A stretch of DNA of 45,070 nucleotides from JACDBE01 sp051002015 (GTDB taxonomy: Bacteria > Actinomycetota > Acidimicrobiia > Spongiisociales > UBA5794), in the NCBI GenBank assembly GCA_051002015.1, contig JBPCMS010000080.1, positions 1-45,070 of the forward strand, given 5' to 3'. The notes below the pieces were generated by a model. That model had not been told where the DNA came from. It saw nothing but the letters and a program-made list of their open reading frames with translations, and made no database searches. Position 1 is the stretch's first letter; the number at the start of each line of letters is the position of its first letter. Below, one piece after another: positions 23,439 to 30,826 of the stretch. The position numbers and the translations under genes were made by a program.

Positions 23439-25306
23439 GCCGTCGCTCCTCCCGTCTGTGCCCCCTCTGCGGTCCGCTGCGGGGCAAGCATCAGGTTGGC
23501 CAGGGGCGGCACGTTGACCGTGATCGACCAGTCGAACCCGTGGGAGGCGACCTCCTCGGCCACCGCTCCGCCGAGGTTGCCGACCCCGCTGCCGCCGTAC
23601 TCGGCGCCGTCACCGTTGAGGATCTCCTCCCAGTAGCCGCCCTCGGGGACACCGAGGCGGTAGTAGGTCCACACCTCGGGGGTGAAGTTGCTGATCACCA
23701 GCACCGGCCGAGCGCCGTCGGCCGACCGGATGAAGGCGAGGGTCGACCCTGCTGCGTCGTCTGCGGCCACCCAGGTGAACCAGTCGGCCCGTCCGTCGCT
23801 GCGGTGGAGGGCGGGCTCGGTGCGGTACACCCGGTTCAGGTCCTGCACCCAGTGGGCCACCCCGGCATGCTCCGGCTGGTCCAGAAGATCCCACGGAAGC
23901 GGGGCATCGTGGTTCCACTCCTTGGGCATGGCGAGATCGCACCCCATGAACAGCAGCTTCTTTCCGGGGGTGGTCCATTGGTGGCCGAGCAGCACCCGCA
24001 CCCCGGCGAAGCGGCGCCACTCGTCGCCTTGTTGCTTGCCGAGCAGCGATCCCTTGCCGTGGACCACCTCGTCATGGGAGAGGGGGAGCACGAAGCTCTC
24101 GGTTCCCATGTACACCGCCCGGAAGGTCAGGTCGTTGTGGTGCCAGCGGCGGTGGATGGGGTCGCGGCCGATGTAGCCCAGGGTGTCGTTCATCCACCCC
24201 ATGTCCCACTTGAACCCGAAGCCGAGCCCACCCATCGACACCGGGGCCGACACCATGGGCCAGGCGGTGGACTCCTCGGCGATCATCTGGATGCCGGGAT
24301 GGCGGGCATACACGCTGTCGTTGAGCTGGCGGAGGAACCCGATCGCCTCCAGGTACTCCCTGCCGCCGTGTTTGTTGGGGAGCCACTCCCCGGCGTTGCG
24401 CGAGTAGTCCCGGTACAGCATCGAGGCCACCGCATCGACCCTGATCCCGTCTGCGTGGAACACCTCGATCCAGTAGTGGGCGCTGGACAGGAGGAAGGAG
24501 CGCACCTCGGGTCTGCCGTAGTCGAAGACGGCCGAGCCCCAGTCGGGCTGGTACCCCAGCCGCCGGTCGGCCGGCTCGTACAGGTGGGTGCCGTCGAAGT
24601 GGACCAGGCCCGATTCGTCCATCGGGAAATGCGAGGGTACCCAGTCGAGGATCACCCCGATCCCGTTGCGGTGGAGGTGGTCGACCAGGTACATCAGGTC
24701 CTGGGGCTCGCCGTAGCGCGAGCTGGCGGCGAAGTATCCGGTGGTCTGGTACCCCCACGACCCGTAGAAAGGATGCTCCATCACCGGGAGCATCTCGACG
24801 TGGGTGTAGCCCTGGCGCAGCACCCACTCGGTCAGCGGCTCGGCCAGCATCCGGTAGCGGGTCGGCCCCTGGAAGGATCCCAGGTGCACCTCGTAGATGG
24901 AGATCGGCGACTCGTGGGTCTGGCGCTCGCCCCTGCTCGCCATCCAGGCGTCGTCGCCCCAGGCGTAGCCGAGGTCCCATGCGATCGACGCCAACCCTTG
25001 GCCCTCCTCGGTGAAGAAGCCGACCGGGTCTGTCTTGTCCACCGATTTCCCCAGCCGCCCGATCCGATACTTGTACCTCGTCCCCTTGCCGATCCCCTCG
25101 ACCCTGGCCTCCCACACCCCCCCTCCTGCGGGCTGCATCGGGTCGGGGTCGCTCCAGTGGTTCCAGTCGCCGAGCACGGCGGCATAGTCGGCGTGGGGGG
25201 CCCACACCCGGAAGGTGGCGCCCCGATCGTCGAGATGGCAACCCAGCACCTCGTACAGGCGCTCGTGGGTCCCCTCCTCCAGCAACCAGGCATCCTGCTT
25301 CAACAT
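23435..25306 (-). CDS. glgB: 1,4-alpha-glucan branching enzyme
   Basis: This 623-aa GH13 enzyme creates alpha-1,6 branches in glycogen. It begins with one CBM48 domain (FRVWAPHADYAAVLGDWNHW), so it is the short form with a single N-terminal module. Catalytic regions are GVILDWVPSHF, GIRVDAVASMLYRDYSR (nucleophile Asp), MIAEEST (acid/base Glu) and LPLSHDEVVHGKGSL (Asp). The C-terminal beta domain is complete. ATG 25306 lies 7 nt after TAGGCT (25314-25319), a leaderless arrangement. It leads the glgB-glgC (possibly rsbA-like) operon. Confidence 0.96.
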   Translation of the reverse strand: MLKQDAWLLEEGTHERLYEVLGCHLDDRGATFRVWAPHADYAAVLGDWNHWSDPDPMQPAGGGVWEARVEGIGKGTRYKYRIGRLGKSVDKTDPVGFFTEEGQGLASIAWDLGYAWGDDAWMASRGERQTHESPISIYEVHLGSFQGPTRYRMLAEPLTEWVLRQGYTHVEMLPVMEHPFYGSWGYQTTGYFAASSRYGEPQDLMYLVDHLHRNGIGVILDWVPSHFPMDESGLVHFDGTHLYEPADRRLGYQPDWGSAVFDYGRPEVRSFLLSSAHYWIEVFHADGIRVDAVASMLYRDYSRNAGEWLPNKHGGREYLEAIGFLRQLNDSVYARHPGIQMIAEESTAWPMVSAPVSMGGLGFGFKWDMGWMNDTLGYIGRDPIHRRWHHNDLTFRAVYMGTESFVLPLSHDEVVHGKGSLLGKQQGDEWRRFAGVRVLLGHQWTTPGKKLLFMGCDLAMPKEWNHDAPLPWDLLDQPEHAGVAHWVQDLNRVYRTEPALHRSDGRADWFTWVAADDAAGSTLAFIRSADGARPVLVISNFTPEVWTYYRLGVPEGGYWEEILNGDGAEYGGSGVGNLGGAVAEEVASHGFDWSITVNVPPLANLMLAPQRTAEGAQTGGATA

Positions 25307-25313
25307 GCCGGTG

Positions 25314-25319
25314 AGCCTA
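25314..25319 (-). promoter_or_regulatory. Likely -10 box of a leaderless glgB promoter
   Basis: On the minus strand TAGGCT is followed by exactly 7 nt and then the glgB ATG at 25306, with no Shine-Dalgarno sequence possible. The same spacing occurs before htrA, the HEAT gene and the 64-aa ORF. No -35 consensus is evident. Confidence 0.5.
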
Positions 25320-25347
25320 GGGGTGGAGCCCGTCCCGATGGCGAGAG

Positions 25348-26178
25348 CTACTCGGGGGCGGGCTGAGCGGTGGCGATCGTCTCCGCCACGGCGGCGCGCA
25401 GTGAAGCAGAGGCGAACTCCTCGCCCAGGTAGGCGCGGATCACGTCGGGGTGGCGCTGCACCTCGGCGGGAACCCCGGTGGCGATCGGGGTACCGAAATC
25501 GAGCACCAGCACCCGGTCGGCGATGTCCATCACCAGCCCCATGTCGTGCTCGACCAGGATCATGGCGATCCCCAGCTCCTCACGGATGTCGAGGATGAAC
25601 CGGGCCATGTCCTCGGTCTCCTCGAGGTTCATCCCAGCCACTGGCTCGTCCAGCAGCAGTAGCCGGGGCTCCATCGCCAGCGCCCTGCCCAGCTCGACCC
25701 GCTTCTGGACGCCGTAGGGCAGCAGGGCGACCGGGTACTTGCGCCATGCCTCGATCTCGAGCAGGTCGATGATCTCCTCGACCTTGAACCGGTTGTCCAT
25801 CTCCTCGGCCTTGGCCCTACCCAGCCACAGGCTCCCGGCAAGCGTTCCCGCCCTGGTGCGGACGTGGCGTCCCAGCGTCAGGTTCTCGAGCACGGTCATG
25901 TGGGCGAACAGCTCGATGTTCTGGAAGGTGCGGGCGATGCCCAGCTCGGCGACCTTGTCCGGCCGCATCCCCAGGATGCTCCGTCCCTCCCACAGGATGT
26001 CGCCCTGCTGGGGCCGGTACACCCCGTTGATGCAGTTGAAGGTGGACGTCTTGCCGGCCCCGTTGGGCCCGATGATGGCGAACAGCTCGCCATCGGCCAC
26101 CTCGAAGGTCACCTTCGACAGCGCCTGGACGCCCTTGAACGCCAAGCTGATCGACCGGAACTCGAGCAGCGGGGTCAC
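25348..26178 (-). CDS. livG: Branched-chain amino-acid-type ABC ATPase (LivG-like), system 2
   Basis: This 276-aa ATPase has Walker A GPNGAGKTS, the Q-loop IARTFQNIELF typical of LivG, the signature-region LLPYGVQKRVELGRAL and Walker B LLLLDEPVAGMN followed by ILVEHDMGLVM. The signature is PYGVQ rather than LSGGQ, as is common in this subgroup. GTG 26178 overlaps the livF stop by 4 bp; the long upstream frame is antisense or out of frame with livF. It is the last gene of the second importer operon, whose other parts are livF, the binding protein, livM and livH upstream. Confidence 0.93.
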   Translation of the reverse strand: MTPLLEFRSISLAFKGVQALSKVTFEVADGELFAIIGPNGAGKTSTFNCINGVYRPQQGDILWEGRSILGMRPDKVAELGIARTFQNIELFAHMTVLENLTLGRHVRTRAGTLAGSLWLGRAKAEEMDNRFKVEEIIDLLEIEAWRKYPVALLPYGVQKRVELGRALAMEPRLLLLDEPVAGMNLEETEDMARFILDIREELGIAMILVEHDMGLVMDIADRVLVLDFGTPIATGVPAEVQRHPDVIRAYLGEEFASASLRAAVAETIATAQPAPE

Positions 26179-26966
26179 GACAGCCACCGCTTGCGCCGCT
26201 TGTAGTGCTTCACCTCGCGGAACGACTTCCGGTCGCCCTCCTTGCGCAGACCAAGGTAGAACTCCTTGACGTCCTCGTCCCGCATCAGCTTGTCGGCGGC
26301 GCCGTCCATCACCATCTTCCCGGTCTCCATTATGTAGCCGTGGTCGGCGATCGACAGCGCCATCGTGGCGTTCTGCTCGATGAGCAGCACCGCGGTGCCC
26401 TGCCGGTTGATCTCGACGATGATGTCCTTCATGCCCTGGACCAGCATCGGGGCCAGACCGAGCGAAGGCTCGTCGAGCATCAACAGCTTGGGCTCGGCCA
26501 TCAGGGCGCGCCCAATGGCGAGCATCTGCTGCTCGCCACCGGAGAGGTAGCCGGCGGTGGCCTTGCGGCGCGAGCCGAGAACGGGGAACAGGGTCATCAC
26601 CCGGTCGTAGGCGGCCTCGACGGCAACCCGGTTGCGGTTGGTGTACGCCCCGGTGCTCAGGTTCTCCTCGACGGTGAGCTCGGCGAACACCCGGCGCCCC
26701 TCGAGCACCTGGGTGATCCCGGACCTGACGATGGAGGACGGCTCCTTGTTGGAGATCGGCTCGCCGTTCCACACGACCCTGCCCTTGGTGATGTCGCCCC
26801 CGTGAACATCGAGCAGCCCGCCGATGGCGCGCAGCGTCGTGGTCTTGCCGGCACCGTTGGCGCCGAGCAGGGCGACGATCTTGCCGTCGGGGACGACCAG
26901 CGAGATGCCGCGCAGCACCAGCACGACCTCGTTGTAGACCACTTCGAGGTTGGAGACCTCGAGCAC
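26175..26966 (-). CDS. livF: Branched-chain amino-acid-type ABC ATPase (LivF-like), system 2
   Basis: This 263-aa ATPase has Walker A GANGAGKTT, the signature YLSGGEQQMLAIG and Walker B LLMLDEPSLGL, followed by VLLIEQNATMAL. A C-terminal extension past the core is rich in basic residues (KHYKRRKRWLS). GTG 26966 has AAGGAG 9 nt upstream. It follows the binding-protein gene after a strong hairpin and overlaps livG. The operon context with an acyl-CoA ligase suggests uptake of a fatty, dicarboxylic or aromatic acid rather than an amino acid. Confidence 0.93.
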   Translation of the reverse strand: MLEVSNLEVVYNEVVLVLRGISLVVPDGKIVALLGANGAGKTTTLRAIGGLLDVHGGDITKGRVVWNGEPISNKEPSSIVRSGITQVLEGRRVFAELTVEENLSTGAYTNRNRVAVEAAYDRVMTLFPVLGSRRKATAGYLSGGEQQMLAIGRALMAEPKLLMLDEPSLGLAPMLVQGMKDIIVEINRQGTAVLLIEQNATMALSIADHGYIMETGKMVMDGAADKLMRDEDVKEFYLGLRKEGDRKSFREVKHYKRRKRWLS

Positions 26967-26993
26967 GCCGATCAGCTCCTTCGATACGGAGCG

Positions 26994-27021
26994 GTGGGGT
27001 GCGGTCGGTGCCGCACCCCAC
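26994..27021. terminator. Strong hairpin between the binding-protein and livF genes
   Basis: GTGGGGTGCGG (26994-27004) pairs perfectly with CCGCACCCCAC (27011-27021), an 11-bp GC-rich stem with a 6-nt loop, just after the binding-protein stop (27038). No T-run follows in the transcribed direction. Such hairpins often protect or attenuate at the 3' end of the highly expressed binding-protein message while letting some transcription into the ATPase genes. Confidence 0.7.
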
Positions 27022-27037
27022 CCACTCCCCCGGACGG

Positions 27038-28447
27038 TTACTCCAGCACGAAGCAGGCGCCGGTGAACTCGTAGTTCGCCGCCGTCTCCGACGTGTACGC
27101 CGGCTCGACCACGTTGGCGCCGGTCCCGCCGGCGGCCAGCAGCGCCGCATCCGGTCGGAAGATGACGATCTCGCGTTGGAGCCGCTCGTTGGGCTCGCCG
27201 GTGTACGACTCGTTGGGGGCCAGCCCATTGAAGTCGACCTCGTCGAGGCTCTTCGCCGCCGCCAGCACCCCCGCCTGGGTCATATCACCGGCCGCGTAGG
27301 CGGCGAGCAGGGCTTCGTGCAGGATCTTGGCCTCGACGAAGCCTTCGGCGTAGTAGTCGAGCGGCTGGGCATTGGGACGGAGCGAGGCGAACAGCGCCTC
27401 CATCTCGTCGGTGCCGGGCGTGCCCGACCCCCACGGGGCCACGTACGACGACCCGATGAAGTCACGCTGGAGCGCATCGGCCAGCGGGCTGGCCAAGAAG
27501 GCGGGGTTGTAGGTCGGCGACGCTCCGGTCCAGATCGCCTCGAACCCCTGCTGGATCGCCGGACCGTAGATCTCGGTGAACGCCGTCGGGGTGGTCGTGA
27601 TGAACACGATGTCCGGATCGGCGGCCACGATCTCGTTGGCGATCGGGGTCAGGTCCTGGCCGGGGACCACGGCGCCGGTGCCGTCGTAGACGACCTCCAA
27701 CCCCAGGGTCTCGGCGGCGATGGCCGCCCCGATCGCCGAGTCGAGGCCGTAGTCACCGGGCAGAGACACGATGGCAATGGTTGGCGCGGCGGTCCCTGCC
27801 GTCACCGCCTGGTCCATGGCATACTCGATCAGGTTCATCGACTCGAGACAGTACGGGGTACCGTGCGACACCAGGTTCGAGTTGATGGCGGGGTCGCTCC
27901 AACCCGAGTACCAGGTGAGGGGGACAGCGAGGATGCCGTCGGCCTGGAGCTGCGGGTTGATCGCCACCGTGTGCGGTGAGCCGGTGGAGTGACCGAACGC
28001 CACCACCTGGGTCTTCAGCTCCTCGTACAGGGACACATGGGTGGGAACGTCGTAGCCCGTGTCGCGGACCTCAAGGGTAACGGTCAACCCGTTGACTCCC
28101 CCGGTGGCGTTCACGTTCTCCCAGTAGACCTCCTGCCCGGTCACGATGGCGGTGACCAGCGGGCCGAACGGCCCGGTCAGGTCGGACAGCAGACCGATTG
28201 TTATCGTCCCCGCCTCGAGATCGACGCCGACGTCGGTGAGGATCTCACCTGTGGGCGCCCCGCTGGTGGACGTGGCCGCCATCGTGGTGTCGGTCGGCGC
28301 CGCCGTCGTGCCCGCCGGTGCCTCGGTCGTGTCTGCCGCCGCCGCCGTGGTCGTCGTGTCGTCGTCGTCACCGCCGCAGGCGGCGACGACGACGAGGAAC
28401 ACGGCGAGGAGGGCGATCCACCTCAGTCGCAGTCGCTTCATCGACAT
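27038..28447 (-). CDS. Liv-type substrate-binding lipoprotein, system 2
   Basis: This 469-aa secreted receptor begins with a basic n-region (MKRLRLRW), a hydrophobic core and lipobox VVAAC. A short Asp run and a long Thr/Ala-rich linker (to about residue 75) reach the binding fold, which starts with ITIGLLSDLTGPFGPLV. Two ATGs, 28447 and 28441, are both well spaced from AAAGG and AAGGA; I give the outer one. It lies between livM and livF in the operon, 52 bp after livM. Like system 1 it binds an unknown substrate; the nearby ligase and paa genes suggest an organic acid. Confidence 0.92.
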   Translation of the reverse strand: MSMKRLRLRWIALLAVFLVVVAACGGDDDDTTTTAAAADTTEAPAGTTAAPTDTTMAATSTSGAPTGEILTDVGVDLEAGTITIGLLSDLTGPFGPLVTAIVTGQEVYWENVNATGGVNGLTVTLEVRDTGYDVPTHVSLYEELKTQVVAFGHSTGSPHTVAINPQLQADGILAVPLTWYSGWSDPAINSNLVSHGTPYCLESMNLIEYAMDQAVTAGTAAPTIAIVSLPGDYGLDSAIGAAIAAETLGLEVVYDGTGAVVPGQDLTPIANEIVAADPDIVFITTTPTAFTEIYGPAIQQGFEAIWTGASPTYNPAFLASPLADALQRDFIGSSYVAPWGSGTPGTDEMEALFASLRPNAQPLDYYAEGFVEAKILHEALLAAYAAGDMTQAGVLAAAKSLDEVDFNGLAPNESYTGEPNERLQREIVIFRPDAALLAAGGTGANVVEPAYTSETAANYEFTGACFVLE

Positions 28448-28499
28448 TTCCTTACCTTTCGTTACGCCTCCGGTTTTCACCGGGAGGTCCGTTTCCGTG

Positions 28500-29843
28500 T
28501 CAATAGGTGAAAGGCCATGCCTTCCAGTAGTTTCTGATCCGGATCCATATACCGTACAGGCCAAGCGGTTCGAAGATCAGGAAGATGACGATCAGCACCC
28601 CGTAGAGAACGAAGTTGAGCTGGGAGACGTTGAGCCCTGGGGTGACCCCTTGCGAGGTAGACACCAGCCCGAAGTCGCCCGGGCCGGTGGAGACGACCAG
28701 ATCGGCGACCGGGGCGAGGAAGCCGCCGGCGTTGACCGTCTCGGTCAGCCAGAGCGAGAAGTCCTGCACCAGCCGTGGTAACACGACCACGAACACCGTC
28801 CCCAACAGCGCCCCCGTCACCGTCCCCGCCCCCCCGATGAGGATGATGGCGACGAACTGAACCGAGAGATCGAGCCCGAAGCTCTCCGGGATGAGGCGGG
28901 TGACGAAGGCGCCGAGCAGGGCGCCGGAGACCCCGGCGTAGAACGACGAGATGGCGAACGCCCTGGTCTTGGCCCCGGCGTCGGCCACCCCCATCACCTC
29001 GGCGGCGATGTCACGGTCGCGGATGGCCATGAACGAGCGGCCGATCCGGGTGCGCTGCAGGTTCTTGGCGAACAGCACGAACACGACGGCGATGGCGCCC
29101 AGAACCACGTAGTGCTTGGCCTCGCTCGACATGGTGTCCGGTAGGTTGATCCACGGCCCCAGCAGCCAGTCGAGCCAGTTGATCGGGGCCCATGCTGGCC
29201 CGTCGCCGACCAGATCGAGACCGGGCCCGGTCGCCGGTTGCCCTTCCCGTTCGATCCCCCACAGCCTCAGGTTGAGCGGCGGAAAGGAGCGCCCCGACTG
29301 GGAGCCACCGGTCACCTCCACGAAGGTGCGGAACATCCACTCCCCGATGAACACCAATCCCAGCGTGACGAAGGCCAGGTAGAGGCCCCGGACCCGCACC
29401 GCGGTCGGCGCCACCAGCGCCCCGACCATGGCGGCGACGATCCCGGCGGCGGGCAGCCATACCCACATCGGTAGCCCCGCCCCCCACCGGGCACCGAACA
29501 CCCCGGCGGCCCCGACCGGAGATCCCAGGACGGCGGCGGTGTAGGCGCCGATCCCCATGAAGAAGGCATGCCCCAGCGACACCTGCCCGCACAGCCCGGT
29601 GAGGATGTTGAGCCCGAGGGCGGCGATGGCGGTGATCGCCACCGTACCCAGGATGCGAAGCCAGTCACCCCCGGCCAGGAAGCCGAGCGGCTGCAGCGTC
29701 CGCTCCCCGAACTGGAGGACGGCACCGAGAGGGACGAGCACCGCGGCGAGACCGAACACCACCATCAGCACCCGTTTGGTCCAGGTGGGGAGGATCGCCT
29801 GCTCGTCCTCGTAGGAGACGTAGAGGTTGGGCCGGCCCCTCAT
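28500..29843 (-). CDS. livM: Branched-chain amino-acid-type ABC permease (LivM-like), system 2
   Basis: This 447-aa permease is longer than typical LivM. About 90 extra residues include a soluble N-terminal segment (RGRPNLYVSYEDEQAILP) and a first hydrophobic helix. The LivM core shows NILTGLCGQVSLGHAFFMGIGAYT and RVRGLYLAFVTLGL. A loop of about 60 residues (from the FVEVTGGSQSG region on) is inserted between membrane segments, and IGRSFMAIRDRDIAAEVMG forms the coupling region. ATG 29843 overlaps the livH stop by 4 bp. Confidence 0.9.
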   Translation of the reverse strand: MRGRPNLYVSYEDEQAILPTWTKRVLMVVFGLAAVLVPLGAVLQFGERTLQPLGFLAGGDWLRILGTVAITAIAALGLNILTGLCGQVSLGHAFFMGIGAYTAAVLGSPVGAAGVFGARWGAGLPMWVWLPAAGIVAAMVGALVAPTAVRVRGLYLAFVTLGLVFIGEWMFRTFVEVTGGSQSGRSFPPLNLRLWGIEREGQPATGPGLDLVGDGPAWAPINWLDWLLGPWINLPDTMSSEAKHYVVLGAIAVVFVLFAKNLQRTRIGRSFMAIRDRDIAAEVMGVADAGAKTRAFAISSFYAGVSGALLGAFVTRLIPESFGLDLSVQFVAIILIGGAGTVTGALLGTVFVVVLPRLVQDFSLWLTETVNAGGFLAPVADLVVSTGPGDFGLVSTSQGVTPGLNVSQLNFVLYGVLIVIFLIFEPLGLYGIWIRIRNYWKAWPFTY

Positions 29844-30826
29844 ACGCGCCGGATCTCCGCGGTACCGAACAACCCGTAGGGACGCACCAGGAGGAAGCCG
29901 AGCATCACCAGGTAGGGCACCACCCCGGCGAAACCGGAACCGAGGAAGGACCAGGTCTCGCCGACCAGATAGGCGCCGGCGAACGACTCGGCCAGCCCGA
30001 TGATGAACCCGCCCGCCACCGCCCCCGGGATCGAGTCGAGACCGCCGACGATGATCGCCGGGAAGGCGCGGAAGGCGAAGAAGGCGGTGAAGTTCTGGGT
30101 GACCCCCGCCGACGCCCGGGGAAACAGCGAGGCGAAGATCCCGGCCAGGGCCGCCAGGGCGGCGCCGATGGCCCAGGCCATGGCGAAGATCCGGCCCACC
30201 GAGATCCCCTGGGCCATTGCCGCCTCCTGGTCGAATGCGGTGGCCCGCATCGCCACGCCGTAGCGGCTGCGGAGGAACAGGGCGACCAGCCCCAGCACCG
30301 CCAGCGTGACCGCGATGGTGGCGATCTCGCTGTACGCCATGTTGAACGGCCCGCCCCGCCACACGTTGATGCCGAACGGGTCACCCAGCGGGCGGGGATT
30401 GGTGCCGATGTAGTCGTTGGCGATCCCCCGCACCACGATGTCGAGCCCGATGGTGACGATCGCCACCGAGAACAGCGGCTCCCCCACCATGGGGCGCAGG
30501 GTGACCCGCTCGATGAGGAGACCGAGCAGGGCGGTGGCGACGATGGCGCAGACCACGGACAGCCCCCATTGCACGGCGCGGGGGAAACCGGTCATCCATC
30601 TGCCGGGCACGTTGAGCACGGTGGCGAAGTACACCGTGAAGTAGGCGCCCACGGCGGCGATCGCCCCGTGGGCGAAGTTCACCACCTGGCTCGCCTTGAA
30701 GATGATGACGAACCCCAGCGCCAGCAGGGCGTACAACGCCCCCAGCGAGAGGCCGTTGGTGACGGCGCTGGTGAGCTTGGTCGTCGCCGGCGCAGCCTGC
30801 GCCACCACCACGAGCAGCGAGATCAC
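29840..30826 (-). CDS. livH: Branched-chain amino-acid-type ABC permease (LivH-like), system 2
   Basis: This 328-aa permease has the LivH pattern NGLSLGALYALLALGFVIIFKASQVVNFAHGAI, with the family NFAHG motif. It also has SRYGVAMRATAFDQEAAMAQGI (coupling helix) and FPAIIVGGLDSIPGAVAGG. GTG 30826 overlaps the acyl-CoA ligase stop by 4 bp, and its stop overlaps livM. Translation of ligase, livH and livM is therefore coupled, which is good evidence that the imported compound is the ligase substrate. Confidence 0.93.
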   Translation of the reverse strand: MISLLVVVAQAAPATTKLTSAVTNGLSLGALYALLALGFVIIFKASQVVNFAHGAIAAVGAYFTVYFATVLNVPGRWMTGFPRAVQWGLSVVCAIVATALLGLLIERVTLRPMVGEPLFSVAIVTIGLDIVVRGIANDYIGTNPRPLGDPFGINVWRGGPFNMAYSEIATIAVTLAVLGLVALFLRSRYGVAMRATAFDQEAAMAQGISVGRIFAMAWAIGAALAALAGIFASLFPRASAGVTQNFTAFFAFRAFPAIIVGGLDSIPGAVAGGFIIGLAESFAGAYLVGETWSFLGSGFAGVVPYLVMLGFLLVRPYGLFGTAEIRRV

